Part shown: in pieces, positions 40,254 through 49,026 of the stretch
How the letters are laid out: each line of letters starts with the position of its first letter
Position numbering within the stretch: the first letter of the stretch is position 1
Assembly: GCF_011046735.1 (NCBI RefSeq)
Contig: NZ_CP049258.1
Location: 1,940,001 to 2,004,000 of the forward strand
Reading direction: 5' to 3'
DNA length: 64,000 nt
DNA from: Nordella sp. HKS 07
GTDB lineage: Bacteria > Pseudomonadota > Alphaproteobacteria > Rhizobiales > Aestuariivirgaceae
Notes under the pieces: generated by a model
What the model was told of the DNA's origin: nothing
Seen by the model: only the letters and a program-made list of their open reading frames with translations
The model's database searches: none
Position numbers and translations under genes: made by a program

Positions 40254-41375
40254 TCACCCCACATCCACCCAGCGCCGCTCGCGGGCCGAGCGCGCCATGC
40301 CGTGGATGACGCGTTCGATCTTCAGGCCTTCGGCGAAATTGACGAAGCATTCGTCTCCGCTGGCGATGCAGTCGAGAAGATGCTTCGCCTCGATCACCTT
40401 GAGCTCGTTGAAGCCGAGCTGATGGCCGGGCGCGGGGGTGAACTGCCCGTAGGGTGAATGGACGGGACCGGTGAGGATGGTGCGGAAGCCGCGCGTCGCT
40501 TCCGGGCCTTCCGTCATATAGAGCTGCAATTCATTGAGGCGCTCCTGATCGAAAGTGAGCATGCCCTTGGTGCCATGGACCTCGAAGCGGATCAGGTTCT
40601 TGCGGCCCCAGGCGGCGCGGCTCGAAGCGAGCGTACCCGAGACACCGGATTTGAAGCGCACGATGGCATGGGCGATGTCTTCATTCTCGACCTCGCGCAT
40701 CTCACTCGTGCCGGGCACCGGCCGTTCCTTCACCACCGTTTCCATGTCGGCCGAGACGGAAGCGATATCGCCGATGAGAAGATGCGCGAAGCTCACCAGA
40801 TGGCAGGTGATGTCGCCCAGCGTCCCCAAGCCCCACAGATCGATCCGCGCCCTTTTGCTCCAGGGCACATCGGGGGAAGCGAGATAGTCCTCATCGACCT
40901 GCCCGCGAAAATGCACGATCTCGCCGATGGCTTTGGTTTCGATCAGCTTCCTGGCATGCAGCACGGCGGGATTCTTGATGTAGTTGTAGCCGAGCAGCGT
41001 GCGGCCTTTGGCTTTCGCGGCGGCCGCCGTCATGGCCTCGGCTTCATCGAGGGTAAGCGCCATCGGCTTCTCGCACCAGACATGTTTGCCGGCTTCAAGG
41101 AAGGCGACCGCCATCTCGCGATGAACATTGTTGGGCGCGGTGATCGAGACGATATCGATGCGTTTGTCGTCGACGAGCTTGCGCCAGTCCGTCTCGGCAC
41201 GAGCGAAGCCATATTCGGCGGCGCGCTTGCTGGTCATAGCCGGATCGATGTCGCACAAGGTCTCGAGCCTGATCTCGGGAACATCGCCGAAGACGGGTCG
41301 CACATGGCTCCAGGCCATGGCGTGGCATTTGCCCATGAAGCCGGTGCCGATCAGGCCGATGCCGAGAGATGCCAT
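40254..41375 (-). CDS. Gfo/Idh/MocA-family oxidoreductase
   Basis: A 373-residue NAD(P)-dependent sugar or cyclitol dehydrogenase. The Rossmann motif GLIGTGFMGKCHAMAW is at the N-terminus, the catalytic EKP motif is CEKPMALTLDEAEAM, and the C-terminal alpha/beta domain follows from about residue 130. It lies downstream of the ABC importer on the same strand, separated by a REP repeat. The proximity of inositol genes makes it a candidate for oxidation of another inositol isomer or related sugar, but the substrate is inferred. Confidence 0.86.
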   Translation of the reverse strand: MASLGIGLIGTGFMGKCHAMAWSHVRPVFGDVPEIRLETLCDIDPAMTSKRAAEYGFARAETDWRKLVDDKRIDIVSITAPNNVHREMAVAFLEAGKHVWCEKPMALTLDEAEAMTAAAAKAKGRTLLGYNYIKNPAVLHARKLIETKAIGEIVHFRGQVDEDYLASPDVPWSKRARIDLWGLGTLGDITCHLVSFAHLLIGDIASVSADMETVVKERPVPGTSEMREVENEDIAHAIVRFKSGVSGTLASSRAAWGRKNLIRFEVHGTKGMLTFDQERLNELQLYMTEGPEATRGFRTILTGPVHSPYGQFTPAPGHQLGFNELKVIEAKHLLDCIASGDECFVNFAEGLKIERVIHGMARSARERRWVDVG

Positions 41376-41403
41376 GTAAGTCCCTCACAACGCTTCCCCC
41401 ACT

Positions 41404-41499
41404 CGTCATGGCCGGGCCTGACCCGGCTATCCAGCCTCGACGCCATACAGTTGCTGCACGGATGGGCTGGATGGCCGCCTCAAGGGCGGCCATGACGAA
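41404..41499. repeat. palindromic repeat family D, copy 2
   Basis: GTCATGGCCGGGCCTGACCC, GGCTGGATGGCCGCC and GGCGGCCATGACGA blocks in the same order as at 30981-31086. It lies between the binding-protein and oxidoreductase genes of one apparent operon and may act as a partial transcript end. Confidence 0.7.
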
Positions 41500-41559
41500 C
41501 TAGGAGGCAAGTCCCCGACTTTCGCCGGGACCTGCCGCAACTTCAAGACCGAACCGAGT

Positions 41560-42468
41560 TCACTTGTACTGGTCGGCATTGTCCTTGGTGACGAGCACCG
41601 TGCCGGTATCGATCACCGCGTCGATCTTCTCGCCCTTCTGGAGCTTGATCAGATTCTCGACGGCGAAGGCGCCCATATTCTTTGGCGCCTGTGCGACGGA
41701 GGCCGTCATATCGCCGGCGATGATCGAGGCGGCCGCGTCCGGATTGGCGTCGAAGCCGACCACCATGACGTCCTTGAGCTTATTGGCCGACTTGAGGGCC
41801 TCTACTGCGCCCAGCGCCATATTGTCGTTCGAGGCGAAGACCGCCTTGATATTCGGATTGCCGGTGAGGATGTTCTCCATCACCGACTGGCCCTTGGCGC
41901 GGTCCCAGTCGGCCGGCTGCTCGGCGACGACCTTGAGGCCACAGCCTTCCAGGCCTTCCTTGGCGCCGGTGGCGCGGGCCTGGCCGGTCGACTGCGTGAT
42001 GATGCCCTGCAGGATCACCACTTCCGATCCCTTCTCGATCTTGGAGCAGATGAAATCGGCGGCGAGCTTGGCGCCGACCTGGTTGTTGGTGCCGATGAAG
42101 GTCACGCCTTCATTGGTGCCCTTGGTGTCGACGAAGACGACCGGCACATTCTTGGCCTTGGCCGCATCGACGACCGGCGCCAGCGCATTGGGATCGGTCG
42201 GCGCCAGAGCGAGGCCGGATATGCCCTTGGCCAGCATGTCCTCGAGCTGTCCGATCTGCGCCTGCACATCGGATTCGGCCGGCGGCGACATGACGACGAC
42301 CTCGACGCCGAGCTCCTTACCCTTCGCTTCGGCGCCCGCCTGCACCGCCGCCCAGAACGGGTTGCCGGCACCCGGGCCCTTCATGTCGAGCACGATCGGA
42401 TCGGCGAAGGCCGAGCCGGCGAAGCCGAGTGCGGCAAGAGCGGCACCCGCGATCAGCAATTTCTTCAT
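41560..42468 (-). CDS. sugar ABC transporter substrate-binding protein
   Basis: A periplasmic binding protein of the ribose/inositol/fructose group, 302 residues from the ATG at 42468. GGGAGGAG lies just upstream and the signal peptide is KKLLIAGAALAALGFAGSAFA. The fold markers are GAGNPFWAAVQAGAEAKGKEL, PTDPNALAPVV, GTNNQVGAKLAADF, ASNDNMALGAVEAL and VGFDANPDAAASI. Given the adjacent iol genes, myo-inositol or a related cyclitol is a plausible ligand; ribose or fructose cannot be excluded. Confidence 0.9.
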   Translation of the reverse strand: MKKLLIAGAALAALGFAGSAFADPIVLDMKGPGAGNPFWAAVQAGAEAKGKELGVEVVVMSPPAESDVQAQIGQLEDMLAKGISGLALAPTDPNALAPVVDAAKAKNVPVVFVDTKGTNEGVTFIGTNNQVGAKLAADFICSKIEKGSEVVILQGIITQSTGQARATGAKEGLEGCGLKVVAEQPADWDRAKGQSVMENILTGNPNIKAVFASNDNMALGAVEALKSANKLKDVMVVGFDANPDAAASIIAGDMTASVAQAPKNMGAFAVENLIKLQKGEKIDAVIDTGTVLVTKDNADQYK

Positions 42469-42544
42469 CTTACTCCTCCCTTGGAACATGATGTCTCCAA
42501 CACGCAGGACAGCCGGCACGGAGACAAGGCCGGCTGCGAAATTT

Positions 42545-43543
42545 CTACCTTCGTGTCGCGGCGCGCCGCCTGAGCACGTCGATATAGACGGCGATGATGA
42601 TGATGAGGCCGATGAGAATCTGCTGCCAGAACGGGCTGATATTGTTGAGATTGAGCCCGTTGCGCAAAAGCCCCATGATCAGCACGCCGGCCAGCACGCC
42701 CAGGACCGTGCCGCGCCCGCCGAAGAAACTGGCGCCGCCGATGATCACCGCGGCGATGGCATCGAGCTCGTTGCCGACACCGGCGAGCGGAAAGCCCGAA
42801 TCGGTGCGCCCGGCGAGCAGCAGCGCCGCGAGCCCGGCGAAGAAACCGCAGATCGCATAGACATAGACCAGCACACGGTCGACATCGATGCCTGAGACGC
42901 GCGCCGCCTGCGGATTGCCGCCGATGGCGAAGATGTGGCGGCCCATATTGGTCCGGTTGAGAAAGAACCATAGAGCCACGGCGCAGACGATGACCAGGAG
43001 CAGGCTGAAGGGTATGCCGGCCGGCGGCGTGAAGACCTGGTAACCAAGGAACTCGGTAAAGACTTTCTGTCCGGCGTAACGCACTTCGGGCTGGAGGCCG
43101 GAGATCGGCGCCTGGCTGATGAGGCTGGTGAGCCCGCGCGCGATGTTGAGCGTGCCGAGCGTCATGATGAAGGGATGCGGCAGCTTGAGCAGCGTATAGC
43201 CGAGCCCGTTGACGAGGCCGCAGGCGGTGCCGACCAAAGGACCGATGAGCAGCACGATCGGCCAGGGCACGCCCGCTTTGTCGGCGACTGCGAGGCAGAT
43301 GATCGACAGTCCGAGAACCGATCCCACCGACAGATCTATGCCGGCGGTGATGATCACCACGAACATGCCGAGCGCCAGCATGGCCGGATAGGCATTCTGC
43401 TTGATGATGTTGGAAAGATTGGTGGCCGACAGGAAGGTCGCCGGCTGGGTGGCATAGAGGATCGCCATCATGACAAGGACCACGACGATGATGCCGTAGC
43501 TTTCGAGGAAACGGGACAGGGCCGGATTATTGCTGATCATCAA
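42545..43543 (-). CDS. sugar ABC transporter permease, RbsC/FrcC-like
   Basis: A 332-residue membrane permease of the ribose family with eight to ten helices. Typical segments are TAGIDLSVGSVLGLS, GLVNGLGYTLLKLPHPFIMTLG in part, GGNPQAARVSGIDVDRVLVYVYA and the GGASFFGGRGTVLGVL loop. Its start overlaps the ATPase stop by four bases and it is followed by the binding-protein gene 76 bases downstream. Confidence 0.93.
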   Translation of the reverse strand: MMISNNPALSRFLESYGIIVVVLVMMAILYATQPATFLSATNLSNIIKQNAYPAMLALGMFVVIITAGIDLSVGSVLGLSIICLAVADKAGVPWPIVLLIGPLVGTACGLVNGLGYTLLKLPHPFIMTLGTLNIARGLTSLISQAPISGLQPEVRYAGQKVFTEFLGYQVFTPPAGIPFSLLLVIVCAVALWFFLNRTNMGRHIFAIGGNPQAARVSGIDVDRVLVYVYAICGFFAGLAALLLAGRTDSGFPLAGVGNELDAIAAVIIGGASFFGGRGTVLGVLAGVLIMGLLRNGLNLNNISPFWQQILIGLIIIIAVYIDVLRRRAATRR

Positions 43544-44325
43544 TGCACCCGGTCATGGGCGAGCTGCGCGGTGTGATCCTTGGTGCCCATGATCCAGCCG
43601 ATGACCTCGTTGCGGTTGGTCTTGTCGAGCGGCGCGTCGGCGAAATTGGCGCCGTGGAACAGCGCCATCACGCGGTCGCAGGCATAGAAGATGTCGTCCA
43701 TGCGGTGCGAGATCATGATCACCGCGACGCCATGCTCCTTCAGCGTCTTGATGAGGTCGAGCACCTTGCCGACCTCCTTGATGGCGAGTGCTGCCGTCGG
43801 CTCGTCCATGATGACGACCTTGGCGTCGAAGGCGGTGGCGCGCGCGATGGCGACCGCCTGGCGCTGGCCGCCGGAAAGCTCCTCGACCGGCTGGTCGACG
43901 CTTTTCACATGGATCTTGAGCTTGTCGAGATGGGCCTGGGCCATCTCGCGCTCGCGGGCCCTGTCGATGACGGTGAGGCCGGCGATTTTCGTGCCGGGCT
44001 CGCGGCCCAGATAGATATTCTCATAGATCGGCAGGTTTCCGGCGAGCGCGAAATCCTGATAGACCATTTCGATGCCGATATTGCGCGCGATGCGCGGGCT
44101 CCCGAAATGGACGGGCCGGCCCTCGAAGATGAGCTGGCCCTCGCTCGGCTGGTAGAGGCCGGACAGGATCTTCATGAGGGTGGACTTTCCGGCGCCATTG
44201 TCGCCCACCACCCCCAGCGCCTCGCCGGCATTCACATGGAAATTCACATTGCGCAGCGCGGTGATCGCCCCGAAATACTTCGTGACGCCATTGGCTTCCA
44301 ATATCGGGCTAAGCGTGGCACTCAC
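43540..44325 (-). CDS. sugar ABC transporter ATP-binding protein, single-domain FrcA-like
   Basis: A 261-residue ATPase with Walker A GDNGAGKST, Q loop VYQDFALA, signature LSGGQRQAVAIARA, Walker B VVIMDEPTAAL and switch H in ISHRMDD. Ribose-class ATPases usually have two fused ABC domains of about 500 residues; this is the one-domain version, like rhizobial FrcA. I chose the GTG at 44325 because GGAGG lies nine bases upstream. It is the first gene of the importer operon, divergent from the RpiR regulator. Confidence 0.92.
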   Translation of the reverse strand: MSATLSPILEANGVTKYFGAITALRNVNFHVNAGEALGVVGDNGAGKSTLMKILSGLYQPSEGQLIFEGRPVHFGSPRIARNIGIEMVYQDFALAGNLPIYENIYLGREPGTKIAGLTVIDRAREREMAQAHLDKLKIHVKSVDQPVEELSGGQRQAVAIARATAFDAKVVIMDEPTAALAIKEVGKVLDLIKTLKEHGVAVIMISHRMDDIFYACDRVMALFHGANFADAPLDKTNRNEVIGWIMGTKDHTAQLAHDRVH

Positions 44326-44376
44326 CTGTCCATCCTCCCTCTTCCAGGATCCGACAGCCGGTCCAGGACTCAAAAT

Positions 44377-44419
44377 GGAATATTCTGGTGATTATTTTTA
44401 TTATTAGAATGTTTATTCC
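44377..44419. promoter_or_regulatory. candidate operator between importer and RpiR regulator
   Basis: An imperfect inverted repeat GGAATATTCT (44377-44386) ... AGAATGTTTATTCC (44406-44419) in an AT-rich stretch. The right arm, read on the - strand, is GGAATAAACATTCT, matching 12 of 14 bases of GGAACAAATATTCT at 47048-47061 before iolC. It is probably a site for the adjacent RpiR protein. Confidence 0.55.
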
Positions 44420-44454
44420 ATTTTTGCTTGACGACGTCAAGCCCTTCTGTTGAC

Positions 44455-45294
44455 ATGCTCTCCATGATCCCGACCGACACGACGCCCCGCGATTTCGCCG
44501 CCCTGAAGGCGCTGATCATCGAGCGCGGCAAGTCATTGCCCAAGCGCCTGGGCCAGATCGCGGCTTTCGCGCTCGAGCATCCCGACGACATCGCCTTCGG
44601 CACGGTGGCCTCGATCGCCGAGCAGGCGAAGGTGCAGCCCTCCTCCTTGATCCGCTTCTCGCAGGCCATGGGCTATCAGGGCTTTTCCGAATTGCAGGAG
44701 ATCTTCCGCGCCCGTCTGCGCGACCGCGTCCCCAATTACGAGGAGCGCATCGCGCAATTGCGCGAGCATGCGAAATCGGCGTCAAAGGCACATATCCTGT
44801 TCGAGGGTTTCTCGGATGCCGCGCAGAAATCGATCGCCGATCTCGCCAGCAAGCTCGAGGCAAGGACGCTCGACAAGGCCGTGGCGCGGCTCGCCGCGGC
44901 GCAGACGATCTATATCATCGGCTTGAGGCGGTCCTTCCCGATATCGTCCTATATGGCCTATGCCTTCGGCAAGCTCGGCATCCGCCATGTGCTGGTCGAC
45001 GGGCTGGGCGGGCTCGCCTCCAATGATCTCACTTTCGCAACACCCAAGGATGCGGTGCTGGCGGTGAGTTTCACGCCCTATGCCAGCGAGACGGTGACGC
45101 TCGTCGCGCAAGCGGCCCGCTCCCATGTGCCGGTGATCGCCCTCACCGACAGCGCCTTCTCGCCGCTCGCGCGCGATGCCGAGATCTGGTTCGAAGTGGC
45201 GGAAGCGAATTTCGAAGGCTTCCGCTCCCTCGCCGCTACCCTGGCGCTGGCGATGACGCTCACCGTCGCCGTGGCGGAGAAGCGGGGGAACTGA
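44455..45294 (+). CDS. RpiR/MurR-family transcriptional regulator
   Basis: A 279-residue regulator with an N-terminal HTH (about 15-90: LPKRLGQIAAFALEHPDDIAFGTVASIAEQAKV in parts, then PSSLIRFSQAMGYQGFSELQ) and a C-terminal SIS sugar-phosphate-binding domain (AQTIYIIGLRRSFPISSYMAY, AVSFTPYASETVTLVAQAA, IALTDSAFSPLARDAE). Rhizobial IolR repressors of inositol genes belong to this family, and its position between the importer and iol genes fits that role. The start may be ATG 44455 or 44464. Confidence 0.88.
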   Translation: MLSMIPTDTTPRDFAALKALIIERGKSLPKRLGQIAAFALEHPDDIAFGTVASIAEQAKVQPSSLIRFSQAMGYQGFSELQEIFRARLRDRVPNYEERIAQLREHAKSASKAHILFEGFSDAAQKSIADLASKLEARTLDKAVARLAAAQTIYIIGLRRSFPISSYMAYAFGKLGIRHVLVDGLGGLASNDLTFATPKDAVLAVSFTPYASETVTLVAQAARSHVPVIALTDSAFSPLARDAEIWFEVAEANFEGFRSLAATLALAMTLTVAVAEKRGN

Positions 45295-46039
45295 ATCACT
45301 CACTCTTACTCCCCTTCTCCCGCTTGAGGGAGAAGGTGCCCGAAGGGCGGATGAGGGTGTTGGTCAATCTTGCGGCAGCTTATCCGTCGACTTCAATGAT
45401 GGGGGCCGCTTCGCGGCAGAAAATCGATGGTGAATGGACCGATGGATGCAGATGCCAGGCCTGACGGAGACGTTGGACTCATTGACGGGCGTGCTCATCA
45501 TTTCAAAGATACACCCTCATCCGGCCTTCGGGCACCTTCTCCCGCAACCGGGAGAAGGAAAACTAGCAAGAGCAGGATGCCATAGAGACTTTACACCGAA
45601 CTCCAACATCGTCATCCCGGCGCAAGCCGGGATCCAATGAAGCCTTTCAACGCGAGCGGCACTTGCGAAGTTTGTATGAGTTTAGTGGATCCCGGCTTTC
45701 GCCGCTATCATATGCACACATCTTCCGGAGTCTTTCCAATGAGTTGGCGAAAAAATGCGGAAAGTCGGATCCTTTTCACTGCAGCTCGCTAGCCATGATT
45801 GTCGTCGAGCATCAGCTAAGCCCTTGATGCAGAGTCATTTTCTCGAATCGAAAAGATGTGTGAATCCGATAGCGGCTTTCGCCGGGATGACGAATGAGGA
45901 GGAGGCGCACTTGCAAAGTGCATGAGTTTAATGGATCCCGGCTTTCGCCGGGATGACCTACTTTAGGGGATGACGTACTTGATCCCGGCAAAGCCGGGCC
46001 CCAAATAGACCCGTGCAAAGCGAACGGCCGCTCGCTTTC
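45295..46039. other. 745-base gap made of REP units
   Basis: No gene is supported. It contains an inverted pair of CCTTCTCCC...GGGAGAAGG units (45304-45360 and 45509-45561) with the GGTGCCCGAAGGGCGGATGAGGGTGT flank in parts, and four CCCGGCGAAAGCCGG-type units at 45611-45638, 45686-45724, 45855-45892 and 45931-45958, in both orientations. The element at 45686 and that at 45855 carry the same ACACATCTT-type tail as the units at 34649 and 34961. Confidence 0.7.
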
Positions 46040-47032
46040 TTACTTCACCTTCACCGGCTTACCGGTCTTCCAGCTTTCCGTCGCCGCTTCGGCGAGCTTC
46101 TGCGCCTGAAGGCCGTCATGGCCGGAAGCGGTGGGTGCCACGCCCTTCTCGATCGCATCGAGGAAGGCCAGCACTTCGAGGCGGTAGGCTTCGGCATAAC
46201 GCTCGATGAAGGAGAACGGAATGAGGTCGCTGGTGAAGCCGTCGCCGCTGGCGCATTCGACGGTGGTGACATGGATATTGCCGGCACGCAGCATCGCCTT
46301 GCTGCCGTGCACCTCGATGCGCTGGTCGTGCCCATAAGTGGCGCGCCGTGAATTGGTGATGATCACCATGGCGCCGCGCTTCGTCTGCATATGCACTGCC
46401 GCGGTGTCGATGTCGCCGGCCTTGCCGATGGCGGGATCGACCATGTTGCCGCCGAGCGCATGAACGAGCTCGATCTCTTCACCGCCCAAGAGGAAGCGCG
46501 ACATGTCGAAATCGTGGATCATCATGTCGCGATAGAGGCCGCCCGAGCGCTCGATATAGGCGACCGGCGGCGGAGCGGGATCGCGGCAGGTGATGGTGAC
46601 GATCTCGACCTCTCCCACCTCGCCCTTGCGCAGACGCTTTTCCAGGACCGAAAAATTGGGATCATAGCGGCGGTGGAAGCCGATCATGAGCGGCACTTTC
46701 GCCTTCTCCACCACGGCGAGGCACTTCTGGATGCGCTCGACCGACAGCGACACCGGCTTCTCGCACAGGATCATCTTGCCGGCCTTGGCCGCGGCTTCGA
46801 TCAGGTCGGCATGGGTATCGGTCGGCGTGGCGATGAGGATGGCATCCACATCCTTCGCCTTGATCACCTCGTCCACCGAGGCGACCTTCGCCCCCACCGC
46901 CTTGGCCAGATTGTCGGCGGCCTTGCCATCGGCATCGGCGACATAGGCGACCTTGGCGCGGCCGGAATTGGCCAGTGTGTTCCCCTGGACCTTGCCGATG
47001 CGGCCAGCGCCCAGAACTCCGAAGCTGATCAT
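46040..47032 (-). CDS. iolG: inositol 2-dehydrogenase
   Basis: IolG oxidises myo-inositol to 2-keto-myo-inositol (scyllo-inosose) with NAD+. The 330-residue protein starts MISFGVLGAGRIGKVQGN, has the catalytic CEKPVSLSVERIQ motif, RRYDPNFSVLEKRL and the active-site pattern GGLYRDMMIHDFDM with the Asp/His pair. Divergent from iolC by about 100 bases, it is the first enzyme of the pathway whose later steps lie in iolC-D-E-B. Confidence 0.92.
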   Translation of the reverse strand: MISFGVLGAGRIGKVQGNTLANSGRAKVAYVADADGKAADNLAKAVGAKVASVDEVIKAKDVDAILIATPTDTHADLIEAAAKAGKMILCEKPVSLSVERIQKCLAVVEKAKVPLMIGFHRRYDPNFSVLEKRLRKGEVGEVEIVTITCRDPAPPPVAYIERSGGLYRDMMIHDFDMSRFLLGGEEIELVHALGGNMVDPAIGKAGDIDTAAVHMQTKRGAMVIITNSRRATYGHDQRIEVHGSKAMLRAGNIHVTTVECASGDGFTSDLIPFSFIERYAEAYRLEVLAFLDAIEKGVAPTASGHDGLQAQKLAEAATESWKTGKPVKVK

Positions 47033-47047
47033 GCGACCTCCCGAAAC

Positions 47048-47091
47048 GGAACAAATATTCTGAATTGACGATTGAATAGAATTATTGTTTC
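47048..47091. promoter_or_regulatory. candidate operator between iolG and iolC
   Basis: An imperfect inverted repeat GGAACAAATATTCT (47048-47061) / AGAATTATTGTTTC (47078-47091), 11 of 14 positions paired. Its left arm matches a half-site between the importer and RpiR genes, implying control by the same regulator. Confidence 0.55.
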
Positions 47092-47130
47092 ATGCCGTCA
47101 AGCACAGCAATCAAGGATGATCGGCAGGCC

Positions 47131-49026
47131 ATGGCGGAATTGGATATCATTACTATTGGCCGCTCCTCCGTCGATCTCTATGGCCAGCAGATCGGGTCGA
47201 GGCTCGAGGATATCGGCTCCTTCGCCAAATCGGTCGGCGGCTGTCCGTCGAATATCGCCATCGGCACCGCCCGGCTGGGTCTGAGATCCGGCCTCATTAC
47301 CCGCGTGGGCGATGAGCCGATGGGCCGCTATATCAAGGAGCAGATGGTCCGCGAAGGTGTTTCCCTGAAGGGCATCGTCACCGACAAGGAACGCCTCACC
47401 TCCCTCGTTTTGCTCTCGGTCGAGAACGACAAGACCTTCCCGCTCATCTTCTACCGCGACAACTGCGCTGACAGCGCGCTGTCGGAAGCCGATATCGATC
47501 CCGATTTCATGCGCTCGAGCCGGGCCGTCCTGGTCACTGGCACGCATTTCGCGAGGCCCCACAATCGCACCGCGCAGGAAAAGGCCATCGGCATCGCCAA
47601 GGCCAATGGCGGCAAGGTCGTCTTCGACATCGACTACCGGCCCAATCTCTGGGGCCTTGCCGGCCATGGAGCGGGCGAAGCGCGCTACATCAAATCCAAC
47701 AAGGTCTCGCAAAGCCTGCAGGCCATCCTCGCCGATTGCGACCTGATCGTCGGCACCGAGGAGGAAGTGCATATTGCCGGCGGCGCCGAGGATACGCTCA
47801 CCGCTCTGCGCAAGATCCGCTCCCTTTCCAAGGCGACCATCGTGCTGAAGCGCGGGCCGATGGGCTGCGTCGTTTATCCCGACGCCATTCCGGACCGGAT
47901 CGAGGACGGCATTGTCGGCAAGGGTTTCCCCATCGAGGTTTACAATGTTCTGGGCGCCGGCGACGCCTTCATGTCGGGCTTTCTGCGCGGCTGGCTCACG
48001 GGCGAGGACCACGCCACCTCCGCGACCTGGGCCAATGCCTGCGGCGCTTTCGCCGTGTCGCGGTTGCTGTGCTCGCCGGAAATCCCGACCTGGGAAGAGC
48101 TGCAGTATTTTCTCAAAGTTGGCAGCCCCTATCGCGCCTTGCGCAAGGACGCGGCGATCAACCATGTCCATTGGGCGACGACGCGACGGCCGCAGGCGAA
48201 GACCCTGCTGGCGCTGGCGATCGATCACAGGAAGCAGCTCGAGGAGATCGCCGACAAGCTCAATGTTCCGCGCGACCGCATCGCCGATTTCAAGCGCCTC
48301 GCGGTAAAGGCCACGGCGCAGGTTGCGCAAGGTGCTGCAGGCTTCGGCATGCTGCTCGACGACACCTATGGCCGGGACGCCATGTTCGACGCGGCGAAGC
48401 ACAATCTGTGGATCGCCCGCCCGCTGGAGGAGCCAGGTTCCAGGCCCTTGCGCTTCGAATTCACCCAGGATGTCGGCGCGCGCCTCGTCGAATGGCCGGT
48501 GACGCACACGATCAAATGCCTCGCTTTCTATCATCCCGATGACGACAAGGCCTTGAAGGACGAGCAGGCGCAGAAGCTCCTCACTCTGTTCGAAGCGGCG
48601 CGCCGCGTCGGCCGCGAGCTCCTGGTCGAGATCATCTGCGGCAAGAACGGCCCGCTCGAGGACGATACGGTGGCGCGCGCCATGGAAGAGCTCTATGCGC
48701 AGGGCATCCGGCCCGACTGGTGGAAGCTCGAGCCGCAAGCCACGGCCCAGGCCTGGGCAACCATCGGCGCCGTCATAAAGCGCAACGACCCCTATTGCCG
48801 GGGCATCGTGCTTCTGGGGCTGGAAGCCCCGGAGGACGCGCTCGCCAGAGCCTTCGCGGTGGCGGCCGGCCAGCCCGAGGTGAGGGGATTTGCCATTGGC
48901 CGCACGATCTTCAATGATGTGGCGAAGGACTGGCTCGGCGGACAGAAAAGCGACGATCAGGCGGTCGCCGCCATGGCCGGGCGCTTCGGCAAGCTCGTCG
49001 ATTTGTGGAAGAGGACGCATTCATGA
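47131..49026 (+). CDS. iolC: 5-dehydro-2-deoxygluconokinase fused to DUF2090 domain
   Basis: A bifunctional-looking 631-residue protein. Residues 1-320 form the PfkB-type kinase IolC, which phosphorylates 2-deoxy-5-keto-gluconate (LDIITIGRSSVDLYGQQIG, KSVGGCPSNIAIGTARLG, FDIDYRPNLWG, NVLGAGDAFMSGFLRGWL). Residues 330-631 are a DUF2090 aldolase-like domain (LLALAIDHRKQLEEIAD, RPDWWKLEP, RGIVLLGLEAP), perhaps performing the IolJ aldolase step. This fusion is common in Proteobacteria. I prefer the ATG at 47131 over 47092, which lies in the operator. The stop overlaps iolD. Confidence 0.93.
   Translation: MAELDIITIGRSSVDLYGQQIGSRLEDIGSFAKSVGGCPSNIAIGTARLGLRSGLITRVGDEPMGRYIKEQMVREGVSLKGIVTDKERLTSLVLLSVENDKTFPLIFYRDNCADSALSEADIDPDFMRSSRAVLVTGTHFARPHNRTAQEKAIGIAKANGGKVVFDIDYRPNLWGLAGHGAGEARYIKSNKVSQSLQAILADCDLIVGTEEEVHIAGGAEDTLTALRKIRSLSKATIVLKRGPMGCVVYPDAIPDRIEDGIVGKGFPIEVYNVLGAGDAFMSGFLRGWLTGEDHATSATWANACGAFAVSRLLCSPEIPTWEELQYFLKVGSPYRALRKDAAINHVHWATTRRPQAKTLLALAIDHRKQLEEIADKLNVPRDRIADFKRLAVKATAQVAQGAAGFGMLLDDTYGRDAMFDAAKHNLWIARPLEEPGSRPLRFEFTQDVGARLVEWPVTHTIKCLAFYHPDDDKALKDEQAQKLLTLFEAARRVGRELLVEIICGKNGPLEDDTVARAMEELYAQGIRPDWWKLEPQATAQAWATIGAVIKRNDPYCRGIVLLGLEAPEDALARAFAVAAGQPEVRGFAIGRTIFNDVAKDWLGGQKSDDQAVAAMAGRFGKLVDLWKRTHS

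Noticed and set aside
45300-46035. Possible CRISPR array
   Set aside because: The repeats are inverted, of different families and unevenly spaced; there are no uniform spacers and no cas genes.
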